This document shows, in pieces, positions 53,177 through 61,289 of a stretch of DNA of 64,000 nt. Position 1 is the first letter of the stretch. Each line of letters starts with the position of its first letter. The stretch lies in the NCBI GenBank assembly GCA_040752595.1, contig JBFMGX010000004.1:449808-513807 (forward strand), in the 5' to 3' direction. The notes under the pieces are model-generated. The model was given only the letters and a program-made list of their open reading frames with translations, searched no databases and had not been told where the DNA came from. Both the position numbers and the translations under genes were made by a program. This DNA is from Candidatus Zixiibacteriota bacterium. Lineage in GTDB: Bacteria; Zixibacteria; MSB-5A5; WJJR01.

Positions 53177-55411
53177 GTGGATTGGCCTAAACGAATACCC
53201 TTGACCGCTGCTTTGGCAGCGACGGTGACGGTTGCTGGGTCGGAGGTATCGCCGCCGACAGACCACAGCGTGGTCGCCGACGGCAGTGCGCGGGTGAGCC
53301 CGTTCTTTCGCACCGCAGGGACACCGCCGCCGTTGGCGCCGGGACTGCATTTCGCCAACACGTTCTGGGACCTCCAGCACTACCATTCGTCGGGTTACCA
53401 AACGGCCCGTTGGGCCGGAGCAGAGCGCGTGCATTTCGCTTGGATGGAGATGGATCCATACATAGGGGAACCGGAAGGCCCGGACTGGTTTGTCGCCTAC
53501 ACTCGATACAACATGAACACGGCATCTTGGGAGTACCCATTCGGAGGCGTAATCCTATCACTCGGAGTACATGCTCGAGCCAAGAGCCCAAACTTGGCGG
53601 CTGACGATGATGATCTTGCCCATCTGGCATTCCACCAACGCGCAGAGGCAGGTGCTCCATACACGTCTTGGCATGTGTTCGTACCATTGCCCGGACTCAC
53701 ACTGCCCATCGATGACGAGCTGCCGACCACGCCCGAATTTGGCCAGGTCATTTGGCCCCAGATTGATGTGCAGTCAAGGACTGAACCGAGGTGGGACATC
53801 TACCACGTCGTTTCGGCAACGGCCGCGAACGATGAGTTGATGCCCACAGACTGGACTCCGCGTATCTATGTCTACTGGCGCTATGACGGCACCGTTTGGC
53901 AGGGACCGGTGGCGATTGATTCCGGCCATACGCTGGGATATGTCCTCGCCGCCGACCCGAACTCCGACAAGGTCGCCATTGCCCTGCATTCGGATCATCC
54001 CGAGGATGGTCTGAACGGTCTGCGCAACGTTGCCTACTACGAATCGCAGTCCGAGGGAGCGGGATGGATTAGCGGCGCGGAGCTCGGGTCCACGCACAAG
54101 AACCTGATCACGAACTACGATGACTCACTGGGACCGCAGGCATGGGTTCACATTTCGACGGCCTATGATCACGATGGTACCCTGCATGTGATCTGGGACG
54201 AGCAGCCGTGCAGAGGCGCGACAAGGCAGGTCGCTATCCGCCATTGGAATGACATGCGGTGGACCATCAGTCGAGTGGCTTTGGGATATTGGGACAATCC
54301 TGCCGCGGATGGCGGCTTCGATCTCAATCTCGCCAAGATGACGCTCGGCATCGGGGATGGTGCCACGCCCTGTCAAAGTGGCGCCGAAACCAATCGCGAC
54401 TACCTTTACGTGGTCTATACCCGATTCGGTGGTCCCACGCCAGCAGAGCAAGAGGATCACTCGGTGCTGGGATACATGAATGGTGAGCTGTATCTGAACG
54501 TGTCGCGCGACGGCGGACAGTCATGGTCCCAGCCGCAGAACCTGACAAACACGAAGACGCCCAATTGCAACCCCGGCGCGACTCCTCCCGGCATGATTAA
54601 CCCACCGCGCCCTGACTCGGTCTGCCGTTCTGAGCACTGGGCGACGATCGGCAAAGTCGCGCACGATATCGATATCTTCTTCATCAGCGACAATGACGCG
54701 GGTGCGATTCAGTTTGGCGAGGGGACTTGGCAGTTGAACCCAGTCATGTACATGCGTCTGCCGGGCGGCACGACCGATGCGCCGTATCTTTGCCCGCGCA
54801 TCGAGCCGTGGCTGGCCTCGGCATTGGGTGACGGCGGCCCCTGCGGCTTCCATCCCGGGTGGACCGGCATCGACTCGACGACACTGACCATCGCCAACCT
54901 CGGCAACGGTGCGCTCGACGGATCGGTCTCGGTTGTCTACGTCGATCCGCCCGATCCGTCGTCGAACTGGCTCTCTGTTGCCGGGGCACAGTCGCTTCCG
55001 ATCACGATCCCGGCAGGGGGCGACGATCTGGTGCTGCCGGTCGTAATGAATGCGGCCGGTTTGGCCACTGACAGCAACACCGCCGAGATCCGCATTGCCC
55101 ACAATGACACGACGCAGTCGAATCCGTTCATCATCCCGGTTGTGTTCGCACCGGGACCATGCCGCTGCCACGCCGATCCGATCTGTGACGGCCAGACCAG
55201 CATCCTCGATGTCGTCGGGATCGTCAATCGGGCGTTTCGCGGTGGGCCGGTCGTGATTGATTCGGGGTGTCCGCACAACCCGCCGGCCATCGACGGACGC
55301 TCCGATGTCGATTGCAGCAGCCGGAGTGATATCGTCGACGTCGTCAAGATGATCGATGTCGCCTTCCGTGGCGCCAATCCCGCGTCGCGATTCTGCGATC
55401 CGTGTTTGTAG
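53177..55411 (+). CDS. Secreted protein with Asp-box repeat and C-terminal dockerin-like domain
   Basis: 744 residues. GTG 53177 follows AGAAGGGCC and gives the signal sequence MDWPKRIPLTAALAATVTVA. Most of the chain reads like a sialidase/BNR-type propeller: NVSRDGGQSWSQPQNLTN is an Asp-box, and TLHVIWDEQPC, IYVYWRYDGTVW and similar repeats occur. An Ig-like segment at about 590-680 follows. The end is a dockerin-like pair, CDGQTSILDVVGIVNRAFRG and RSDIVDVVKMIDVAFRG, with flanking Cys. In some uncultivated lineages this C-terminal pair is common on exported proteins. No catalytic Arg triad of true sialidases was identified. Confidence 0.75.
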   Translation: MDWPKRIPLTAALAATVTVAGSEVSPPTDHSVVADGSARVSPFFRTAGTPPPLAPGLHFANTFWDLQHYHSSGYQTARWAGAERVHFAWMEMDPYIGEPEGPDWFVAYTRYNMNTASWEYPFGGVILSLGVHARAKSPNLAADDDDLAHLAFHQRAEAGAPYTSWHVFVPLPGLTLPIDDELPTTPEFGQVIWPQIDVQSRTEPRWDIYHVVSATAANDELMPTDWTPRIYVYWRYDGTVWQGPVAIDSGHTLGYVLAADPNSDKVAIALHSDHPEDGLNGLRNVAYYESQSEGAGWISGAELGSTHKNLITNYDDSLGPQAWVHISTAYDHDGTLHVIWDEQPCRGATRQVAIRHWNDMRWTISRVALGYWDNPAADGGFDLNLAKMTLGIGDGATPCQSGAETNRDYLYVVYTRFGGPTPAEQEDHSVLGYMNGELYLNVSRDGGQSWSQPQNLTNTKTPNCNPGATPPGMINPPRPDSVCRSEHWATIGKVAHDIDIFFISDNDAGAIQFGEGTWQLNPVMYMRLPGGTTDAPYLCPRIEPWLASALGDGGPCGFHPGWTGIDSTTLTIANLGNGALDGSVSVVYVDPPDPSSNWLSVAGAQSLPITIPAGGDDLVLPVVMNAAGLATDSNTAEIRIAHNDTTQSNPFIIPVVFAPGPCRCHADPICDGQTSILDVVGIVNRAFRGGPVVIDSGCPHNPPAIDGRSDVDCSSRSDIVDVVKMIDVAFRGANPASRFCDPCL

Positions 55412-55458
55412 GGGGGGGGCCCGCCCTGCCCTTTTGGGCGCGGAATCCGCGTCCCTAC
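55408..55458 (+). repeat. GTAG-headed repeat whose TAG is the stop codon of the dockerin-tailed gene
   Basis: GTAG with a run of G and GCCCGCCC at the left, then GGGCGCGG-AAT-CCGCGTCC and CTAC at the right. The left hairpin is degenerate (eight or more G in a row). TAG at 55409-55411 terminates the gene. Confidence 0.75.
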
Positions 55459-55565
55459 ATTTCGATTGAACGCATGTTGAGGGCAACGGCCTATCGTGCC
55501 CGGAGACGACAAAGGGCACAGCGGGCTGTCCCCCTACGATTGAATTCGAGATCGATCCTTCGGGG

Positions 55566-56633
55566 TTAGTCCCGTATCAACCGCCCGACATAGCGGGCGG
55601 TGCCGATCGCGATGCCGCGGTGGTTGTGCAGGATCGGCGCGGCAAAGCCGTTGAGCCCGGCGGCTGATCCATCTGGCAGGAGGCCCAGTTCACGCAGCAC
55701 ACCGATCAGCAGCGGCCCGACCGCTCGCGTTCCCCCGTCGCCGACTTTGATCGCGATTCCTAAACCCCTTTCCGGCACGCCGACACACTCGACCGCCTCT
55801 CCCCCGGCCTTGGTGAACAGAGTGCCCCCGGAGGCCTCGGAGATCGCAAGGTCGAGCCGACCGGTCCCGGAGATCATCTCCGGATGGCGCATCATCGCCG
55901 CGACGATCCGTGCGCCTTCGGCCCCGGCGGGTGATCGCCCCAGGCGGGGATTGGCCGCCTGCGACAGACGCGCGTATCCCGCGGCCAACGCCCGCAGTGA
56001 CACGGCGTAGTTTGGCGCCGAGCAGCCGTCGGTGCCGGTACGAATCTCGTTTGCGCTCAACGACAGCATCTCGATCACCGTTTCGCGGATCGCCTTCTGC
56101 ACCGGTGAATCGAGTTCCAGGTAGTGATCGATCGGCGCGTTCAGGACGCGTGCCAGCGCCAGCATGCCGCTGTGCTTGCCCGAGCAGTTGTTGTGCAGCG
56201 GGGTGAAATCGGTCTTTGGCGGGATCGGGGGCTCCTCCGGATGGATGTAGAGCGGAATGTGAACGCCGCACTGCAGGTCCTCGGGGCGGGCGCCAATCGC
56301 GGCGAGCATCTCCCGTGCGGCCTCGACGTGTCGCGGTTCGCCGGAGTGCGAGGCGCAGACCAGGGCGAGATGGCGCTCTTGGAATCCAAAGCGGTCGGGG
56401 ACGCCGCGTCGCACCCCGGCCAGCGCCTGAAACGGTTTCAGTGAGGAACGCGAGAAGGTCACGAACCCCGGGTCGCCCAGATGCGCGATAAGATTCCCCT
56501 CACAGTCGACCACCGCCGCGGCGGCATGGTGGATGCTCTCGATCGCCTCCCCGCGCGTCACTTCCACGGCCGGGGCGAGACCCGAATGATCTGTCTTCAC
56601 TTGATCCTGTCGCCCATGCTCCTGCACGATCAT
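55566..56633 (-). CDS. L-asparaginase, thermolabile (AsnA/PF06089) type
   Basis: 355 residues; ATG 56633 has AGGAG seven bases upstream. The family motifs are AVVDCEGNLIAHLGDPG, TFSRSSLKPFQAL, SHSGEPRHV and LHNNCSGKHSGMLA near residue 150, then EIRTGTDGCSAPNYAVSL. This is the PF06089 asparaginase II family, unrelated to the E. coli enzyme of the same name. It turns asparagine into aspartate and ammonia in the cytosol; some relatives are only weakly characterised. It is monocistronic here, with repeats on both sides. Confidence 0.9.
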   Translation of the reverse strand: MIVQEHGRQDQVKTDHSGLAPAVEVTRGEAIESIHHAAAAVVDCEGNLIAHLGDPGFVTFSRSSLKPFQALAGVRRGVPDRFGFQERHLALVCASHSGEPRHVEAAREMLAAIGARPEDLQCGVHIPLYIHPEEPPIPPKTDFTPLHNNCSGKHSGMLALARVLNAPIDHYLELDSPVQKAIRETVIEMLSLSANEIRTGTDGCSAPNYAVSLRALAAGYARLSQAANPRLGRSPAGAEGARIVAAMMRHPEMISGTGRLDLAISEASGGTLFTKAGGEAVECVGVPERGLGIAIKVGDGGTRAVGPLLIGVLRELGLLPDGSAAGLNGFAAPILHNHRGIAIGTARYVGRLIRD

Positions 56634-57094
56634 CGAATCGCTCCTGTCTTTCTCGCGCTTCCGTTGCCTTCGCTACCGTCCATGCCCCGGTTGAGAGGGC
56701 AAGGGGTTTAAGCCCCTTGTTGACCTCCACTTGTGTTCCGTGGCGCCGGGTGCCCACACCCGGCGCAAGTGGCTGTGCATCAACGGTCGGGTGTGGGCAC
56801 CCGACCGCACATGTGCGGAATTGGGAGGTCTTTCAACGCGCCCTTAAGCTCCTTGTTGACCTCCACCTGTGTTCCTGCGACTCCGAGTTCCCAATACCAT
56901 CCCGCGAACACCGGCACCCGCCACTGAGACAAGGATGGCCCGATACCGCGCCTCCCGGCCAGAACATCACACGACCGGGAGAGGGTTCCCGCGTCCGAAG
57001 CAAACAGGACAAGAATACCCCCGGCAGGCGCCAATATATGTCATTTGCGCCGGGGAACGAGTGCCGAAATGCCGGGGGGCTCCGATGTGCCGAT
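56634..57094. other. 461-base gap with direct and inverted repeats
   Basis: A CAAGGGGTTTAAGCCCCTTG palindrome lies at 56700-56719. A 26-base direct repeat CCTTGTTGACCTCCAC(T/C)TGTGTTCC occurs at about 56716 and 56851. GCCGGGTG/CACCCGGC and GTCGGGTG/CACCCGAC hairpins lie between the copies. No gene seen. Confidence 0.6.
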
Positions 57095-58090
57095 TCAATA
57101 CCCCCGTCGTTTGTCGACGACGTTGAACAACGGCTTGCCGGTGACATACCGCCGGAGGTTCTTCAGGAATAGCTGCGCCGCGCGCCACGGGTAGTCCAGT
57201 GTGTCCCCGGAGATATGAGGAGTCATGGCGACATTGGGGAGGTCATAGAACGGGTGGTTGGGCGGCAACGGCTCGGTGGCGTAGACATCAAGCCCGGCGC
57301 CGGCGATGGTCCCATTCTGCAACGCCGCAATCAACGCCGGTTCGTCGACAACCGAGCCGCGGGCCATGTTGATCAGGTAGGCCGAGGGTTTCATGCAAGC
57401 CAGTTCCTCGGCGCCGATCATCTGCGCAGTCGCTTCGCCGCCGGGAACGATGAGGATGACAAAGTCGGCCTGTCGCAGGGCGCTGTGCAGGGCGCGTCGC
57501 GAAAACACACGGTCGAAATAGTGCGGCTTCGGGCCGGTGGTGCGACGCCGGACGCCCCACACGGTCATCCCGGCGTGCTTCGCCAGCAGGGCGATCCGTT
57601 GGCCGATGCGTCCGGTACCGACGATCAGCAGCAAGTGCTGCGACAGAATCCGGCGCGTGACCACCACGGCGCGGCGGTCCCAGATATGCGCCGACTTCTG
57701 CCGATACGCTTCGTGGAGCCCGGTGGCAAACGCGAGCACGAAGGCCCAGGCGACATACGGGACCGTCTCATCATGGAGACCGACCGACGATGTGACGATC
57801 ACATTGCTGTCTCGCATGGCGGGAAAGAGCGCCGAATCGACGCCGGCCATGCCAATCTGAATCCACTTCAAACGGCGCGCGACGGCGAATTCCTCCGGTG
57901 AGAACCGGAATGTCGCATAGACCTGCGTCTCCGGGAGAATCTGCTCCTTCTCTCCTCTCTCCAGAGGAACGTGCATGCGGATTCGCGATGACAGGAGCCG
58001 ATCGGCCGCGACCTGATCGTACAGCCGGCGCGCGAATTCCGGCTCGCGGCTGTACGTGCAGGTGACGATCAGCGGTTCGTGTGTCTTCAT
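57095..58090 (-). CDS. D-2-hydroxyacid dehydrogenase
   Basis: 331 residues from ATG 58090. The frame is open further upstream, but the extra 54 residues are a translated GTAG repeat. The NAD domain holds LLIVGTGRIGQRIALLAKHA. The catalytic Arg is in INMARGSVVDEPAL, Glu in AGLDVYATEPLP and His in MTPHISGDT. The substrate domain (1-105 and 295-331) is divergent. The family reduces 2-keto acids, for example phosphoglycerate, glyoxylate or aromatic keto acids; which one is not clear. It is a single gene between asparaginase and the aminotransferase. Confidence 0.92.
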   Translation of the reverse strand: MKTHEPLIVTCTYSREPEFARRLYDQVAADRLLSSRIRMHVPLERGEKEQILPETQVYATFRFSPEEFAVARRLKWIQIGMAGVDSALFPAMRDSNVIVTSSVGLHDETVPYVAWAFVLAFATGLHEAYRQKSAHIWDRRAVVVTRRILSQHLLLIVGTGRIGQRIALLAKHAGMTVWGVRRRTTGPKPHYFDRVFSRRALHSALRQADFVILIVPGGEATAQMIGAEELACMKPSAYLINMARGSVVDEPALIAALQNGTIAGAGLDVYATEPLPPNHPFYDLPNVAMTPHISGDTLDYPWRAAQLFLKNLRRYVTGKPLFNVVDKRRGY

Positions 58091-58148
58091 GCCCGCAATA
58101 TGCGCATGGGCGTGCCGGGGTGCAATCGGCGGGGACGCAAAACCCTCT

Positions 58149-58262
58149 GTAGGGGCGACCCGCCGGGTCGCCCGTTTCCGGCGGGACGAAGGGCGAGGCA
58201 GCGCCTCGCCCCTACACCACGACAACCACGTGTCGTAGGGGCGTATTGCCATACGCCCCTAC
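58149..58262. repeat. Two GTAG-headed doublets in a row
   Basis: GTAG-GGGCGACCC-GCC-GGGTCGCCC, spacer, GGGCGAGGC-AGC-GCCTCGCCC-CTAC (58149-58214). Then GTAG-GGGCGTAT-TGCC-ATACGCCC-CTAC (58235-58262), a complete single hairpin with GTAG at both ends. Confidence 0.88.
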
Positions 58263-58283
58263 GGTCGAAGCAACGGGATCGAC

Positions 58284-59624
58284 TCAGATCTTGTGCTGGC
58301 GCTCGACGGTGCCGATCACCTTGTCGAGAATCTCCAAGGCGACCTCGCACTGCGCGCGCGTGATGACCAACGGCGGAATGAAACGGACGCCATTCGGGCC
58401 GCACGTCAGCAGCATCAGGCCGCTTTCGAAGGCCTTCATCATGATGTCGTTGGCCACCTTGGGAGCGGGCTTCTTGGTCTTGCGATCCAGCACGAACTCC
58501 ACGCCGATCATCAGTCCCAACCCGCGCACGTCGCCCATCGACGGATGGCGCTTCTGCATCTTCTTCAATTCGCCGAGCAGGTACTTCCCCTGCTTGGCGG
58601 CATTGGCCATCAGTCCGCCTTCGACCAGGTCGAGCGTGGCTTGGGCGGCAGCGCACCCCAATGGTGACCCACCAAATGTCGTCGAATGCGCGCCCGGCGG
58701 CCAATCCATGATCGATCTGGGGGCGATGCAGGCCCCCAAGGGTACACCCGAGGCAATCGCCTTGGCGATCGTGATGATGTCGGGGGTGACGCCATAGTGC
58801 TCGATGGCGAACATCTTCCCCGTGCGGCCGATCCCCGACTGGACTTCATCGACAATCAGCAGGATGTTGTGCTTCTTGGCGAGCGCGGCGAGTGCTGGGA
58901 AGTAGTCCATCGGCGGCACAATGTACCCGCCTTCACCCTGGATCGGCTCCACGATGATCGCGGCGACCTCCGAGGCCGGCGCCACGCGGCTGAGAATCTG
59001 CTCTTCGATGAAGCTGACGCACGCCAGTTTGCACGAGGGGTGCTTGAGGTTGAAGGGGCAGCGGTAGCAGTACGCATACGGCACATGCGTCACATCCGGC
59101 AGCAGCGGCGAGTACCGCTCCCGTTGCGTGATCTTCGAACAGGTCAAAGACAGGGAGCCCATCGTGCGCCCGTGGAAGGCGCCCATGAAGGCGATCATCC
59201 GCGGCCGCCGGGACTTGTAGCGCGCCAGCTTCAGGGCGCATTCCACCGATTCGGTGCCGGAGTTGGTGAAGAAGACACGTTTCGGCTCACTCCCCGGCGC
59301 GAGTCTTCCGAGACGGTCGGCCAGGGCGCCGACCAACTCGTGGTAGAAGTCGGCCGACGAGAAGTGCACCGCCTTGCGCGCCTGATTGACAATGGCGTCG
59401 ACGACCTTGGGATGGGCATTCCCGGTGCCGCAGACCGCGATCCCGGCATGGAAATCGAGAAACTTGTTCCCATCCACGTCCCAGATCCAGGCGCCATCGG
59501 CGTGGTCGAGCACGACCGGGTACGCACGGGTGTAGGATGATGAGACGAATTTCTCATCATAATCGATCAGCTTCTTGCTCTTGGGCCCCGGCAGGGGGGT
59601 CTTGATAACCGGATACTCTCTCAT
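58284..59624 (-). CDS. Class III PLP aminotransferase (GABA/acetylornithine type)
   Basis: 446 residues; ATG 59624 follows GGGAGGATCGCC. PLP motifs are FFTNSGTESVECALKLAR, AFHGRTMGSLSLTCSK and IIVEPIQGEGGYIVPP. LLIVDEVQSGIGRTGKMFA is followed by the lysine in ITIAKAIASGVPLGA near residue 290, then HSTTFGGSPLGCAAA. A CYRCPFNLKHPSC segment at about 190 carries two or three Cys and is characteristic of the bacterial/archaeal 4-aminobutyrate-like branch. The substrate is uncertain (GABA, ornithine, lysine or similar). It stands alone between repeats. Confidence 0.9.
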   Translation of the reverse strand: MREYPVIKTPLPGPKSKKLIDYDEKFVSSSYTRAYPVVLDHADGAWIWDVDGNKFLDFHAGIAVCGTGNAHPKVVDAIVNQARKAVHFSSADFYHELVGALADRLGRLAPGSEPKRVFFTNSGTESVECALKLARYKSRRPRMIAFMGAFHGRTMGSLSLTCSKITQRERYSPLLPDVTHVPYAYCYRCPFNLKHPSCKLACVSFIEEQILSRVAPASEVAAIIVEPIQGEGGYIVPPMDYFPALAALAKKHNILLIVDEVQSGIGRTGKMFAIEHYGVTPDIITIAKAIASGVPLGACIAPRSIMDWPPGAHSTTFGGSPLGCAAAQATLDLVEGGLMANAAKQGKYLLGELKKMQKRHPSMGDVRGLGLMIGVEFVLDRKTKKPAPKVANDIMMKAFESGLMLLTCGPNGVRFIPPLVITRAQCEVALEILDKVIGTVERQHKI

Positions 59625-60428
59625 GGCGATCCTCCCTTTCGTGCGGTTGCCCATACACCGACGCACGAGATTGAGGGTTGAACTGTCTGTCGTTCGTTTC
59701 AGACGGGCGATGCCGGGAAGGACCCTTAGGTGGCGCCAAAGAGGTAGATGCGGTGCAGAAGCCCGCGACGACGGCGGGGAAACAGCGGATGTGTTCCCGT
59801 GAAGCTCCGGTGGGCAGAGGTTCTCATGACGTCCGCGGGGCACGCACAGCGTACCGCAAGCCATGTCATATACGGAAGGATGCTGCCGAACGCAAAGGGA
59901 ATCCCGTCACAATTGGGGGGCTTTGACACCCAAGCGCGACGGGAGGAGGGCGGGCGTTCACCAGGATCGCCCCGCGGTGGAATCCAGCGGGACTTGCCGA
60001 AGCGACGCTTGTCTTCACCTCTCCTGCTTGACCTTCGCATGAGGTTCGTTGCAGGGACAATCGGCGGCACAAGCGCCATCACGTGCTGCGGCTCAGACCG
60101 ACTGCCCCTCACCCTACCCTCTCCCCAGAGGGGAGTGGGGCAGATAACCTCTCCCTCCGGCATGCCCCGAGCGACTTGTTCTGAGCGGAGTCGAAGGAAG
60201 TCGAGGGGAGAGGTCGATCCGCCGCAGGCGGATCGGGTGAGGCAATCGTCTTCTTGGCGCATAGTGACAGACGCTCTAAGCCATTCAACGTCTATGTGAT
60301 GCGATACGTCTGTTCGCGCGTCGGATGAGCGGTCCGGGCTTGTCTTTCGGTGACAGTTTTGCGATTGTTCGCCGTGACGGCACGATGATCACTGTCCGGT
60401 GCCGACATCGTGTTATGGAGCCACGCAC
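59625..60428. other. 804-base divergent gap, no gene seen
   Basis: The 60105-60243 portion is a nested repeat block. The stretch 59690-60100 contains open frames, but they have no family support and run into the repeat. The aminotransferase ribosome site is at 59625-59640, and the endonuclease V-like gene's site (GGAGCC) is at 60416-60421. Confidence 0.5.
60105..60243. repeat. Nested CTCTCCC / GCGAAGTCGA repeat block
   Basis: CCCCTCACCCTACCCTCTCC with CCAGAGGGGAG begins it. CTCTCCCTCCGG follows, then the intruding CCGAGCGACTTGTTCTGAGC with GGAGTCGAAGGAAGTCGAGG, after which the CTCTCCC family resumes as GGAGAGGTCGATCCGCC and GGCGGATCGGGTGAGG. The second family sits inside the first. Confidence 0.8.
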
Positions 60429-61148
60429 ATGGCCGAACGAAGTCTCATCCATCAACTGCGGCATCATCCCTGGAGCGTCACGGTCCGACGGGCCGCCGAA
60501 ATCCAATCGTCGTTGGCGACGCATGTGAGTCTGACGCCGTTGACGGGGCCGCCGACGATCGTGGCCGGAATGGACACGGCTGAACGTAACGGCCGGATCT
60601 TCGTGGCGATTGTGGTCATGGAGGCGAGTTCTGGCAAAGTCATCGAGATCCAGTACGAATCGGGGGTTCCCCATTTCCCCTATTTGCCGGGCTATCGTGC
60701 CTTCCGCGACGGTCCCATCATGCAGAAGGCCGTCGCACAACTGAGGCACGACCCGCAACTGTACTTCATCGTCGGGCAGGGAGTCTGCCACCCCCGGGCC
60801 TGTGGTTTGGCCACGCACATCGGCCTGCGCCTCGATATCCCCACCATCGGCTGCGCCCGGGAACGTTTGGTCGGTCACTACGATCCGCCGGGCGAGAACA
60901 GAGGGGACTACGCGGTAATCCGCTATTCGCCGCAGGCGCCCGGCGTTGTGCTGCGCACCCGCGAGGGCACCAAGCCAATCTTCGTCTCCCCGGGGCATCG
61001 CATCGACTTGTTGGGGGCCATTGAGCAGACGCTTCGCTTCTGCACGCCGTACCGCATTCCCGAGCCGCTGCGCCGTGCGCACATCGAGGCGGGACGGCAC
61101 ATGCGGCAACGGACGCTGGGGATGGCGGCGACGCGCGGCTCGAAATGA
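60429..61148 (+). CDS. Endonuclease V homologue lacking canonical catalytic residues
   Basis: 239 residues from ATG 60429, with GGAG eight bases upstream. It aligns throughout with endonuclease V: VAGMDTAE (D49 = the first catalytic Asp), FPYLPGYRAFRD, IVGQGVCHPRACGLATHIGL, DIPTIGCARERLVG and the final SPGHRIDLLGAI. The second metal ligand, normally Glu in PGFLSFRE, is Asp94. The third, normally Asp in VDGHG, is Val115, and the next His is Gln117. Wild-type family members cut 3' of deoxyinosine; this one probably lacks normal activity. Repeats of the CGGGTGTGGGTT type lie downstream (61149-61250). Confidence 0.8.
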   Translation: MAERSLIHQLRHHPWSVTVRRAAEIQSSLATHVSLTPLTGPPTIVAGMDTAERNGRIFVAIVVMEASSGKVIEIQYESGVPHFPYLPGYRAFRDGPIMQKAVAQLRHDPQLYFIVGQGVCHPRACGLATHIGLRLDIPTIGCARERLVGHYDPPGENRGDYAVIRYSPQAPGVVLRTREGTKPIFVSPGHRIDLLGAIEQTLRFCTPYRIPEPLRRAHIEAGRHMRQRTLGMAATRGSK

Positions 61149-61289
61149 CCGCCACCATCGGGGGAGAAATACTCCCGGCGGAGCCGTCGGGTGTGGGTTC
61201 ATCCTGAAGGATTCACCCTGAAGGGCACCCGACCGCACAACTGCGGAAGGTGTGAAGGCGATGCTAAGAGAACCCAACTGATCCGGTCT

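Noticed and set aside
58091..58252. N-terminal extension of the 2-hydroxyacid dehydrogenase gene
   Set aside because: These codons are a translated GTAG-type repeat (sequence RGEALPRPSS and VAPTE); such strings recur wherever the repeat is open.
59748..60299. A 183-codon plus-strand frame in the gap before the endonuclease V-like gene
   Set aside because: It has no family match and its second half is the CTCTCCC-type repeat.
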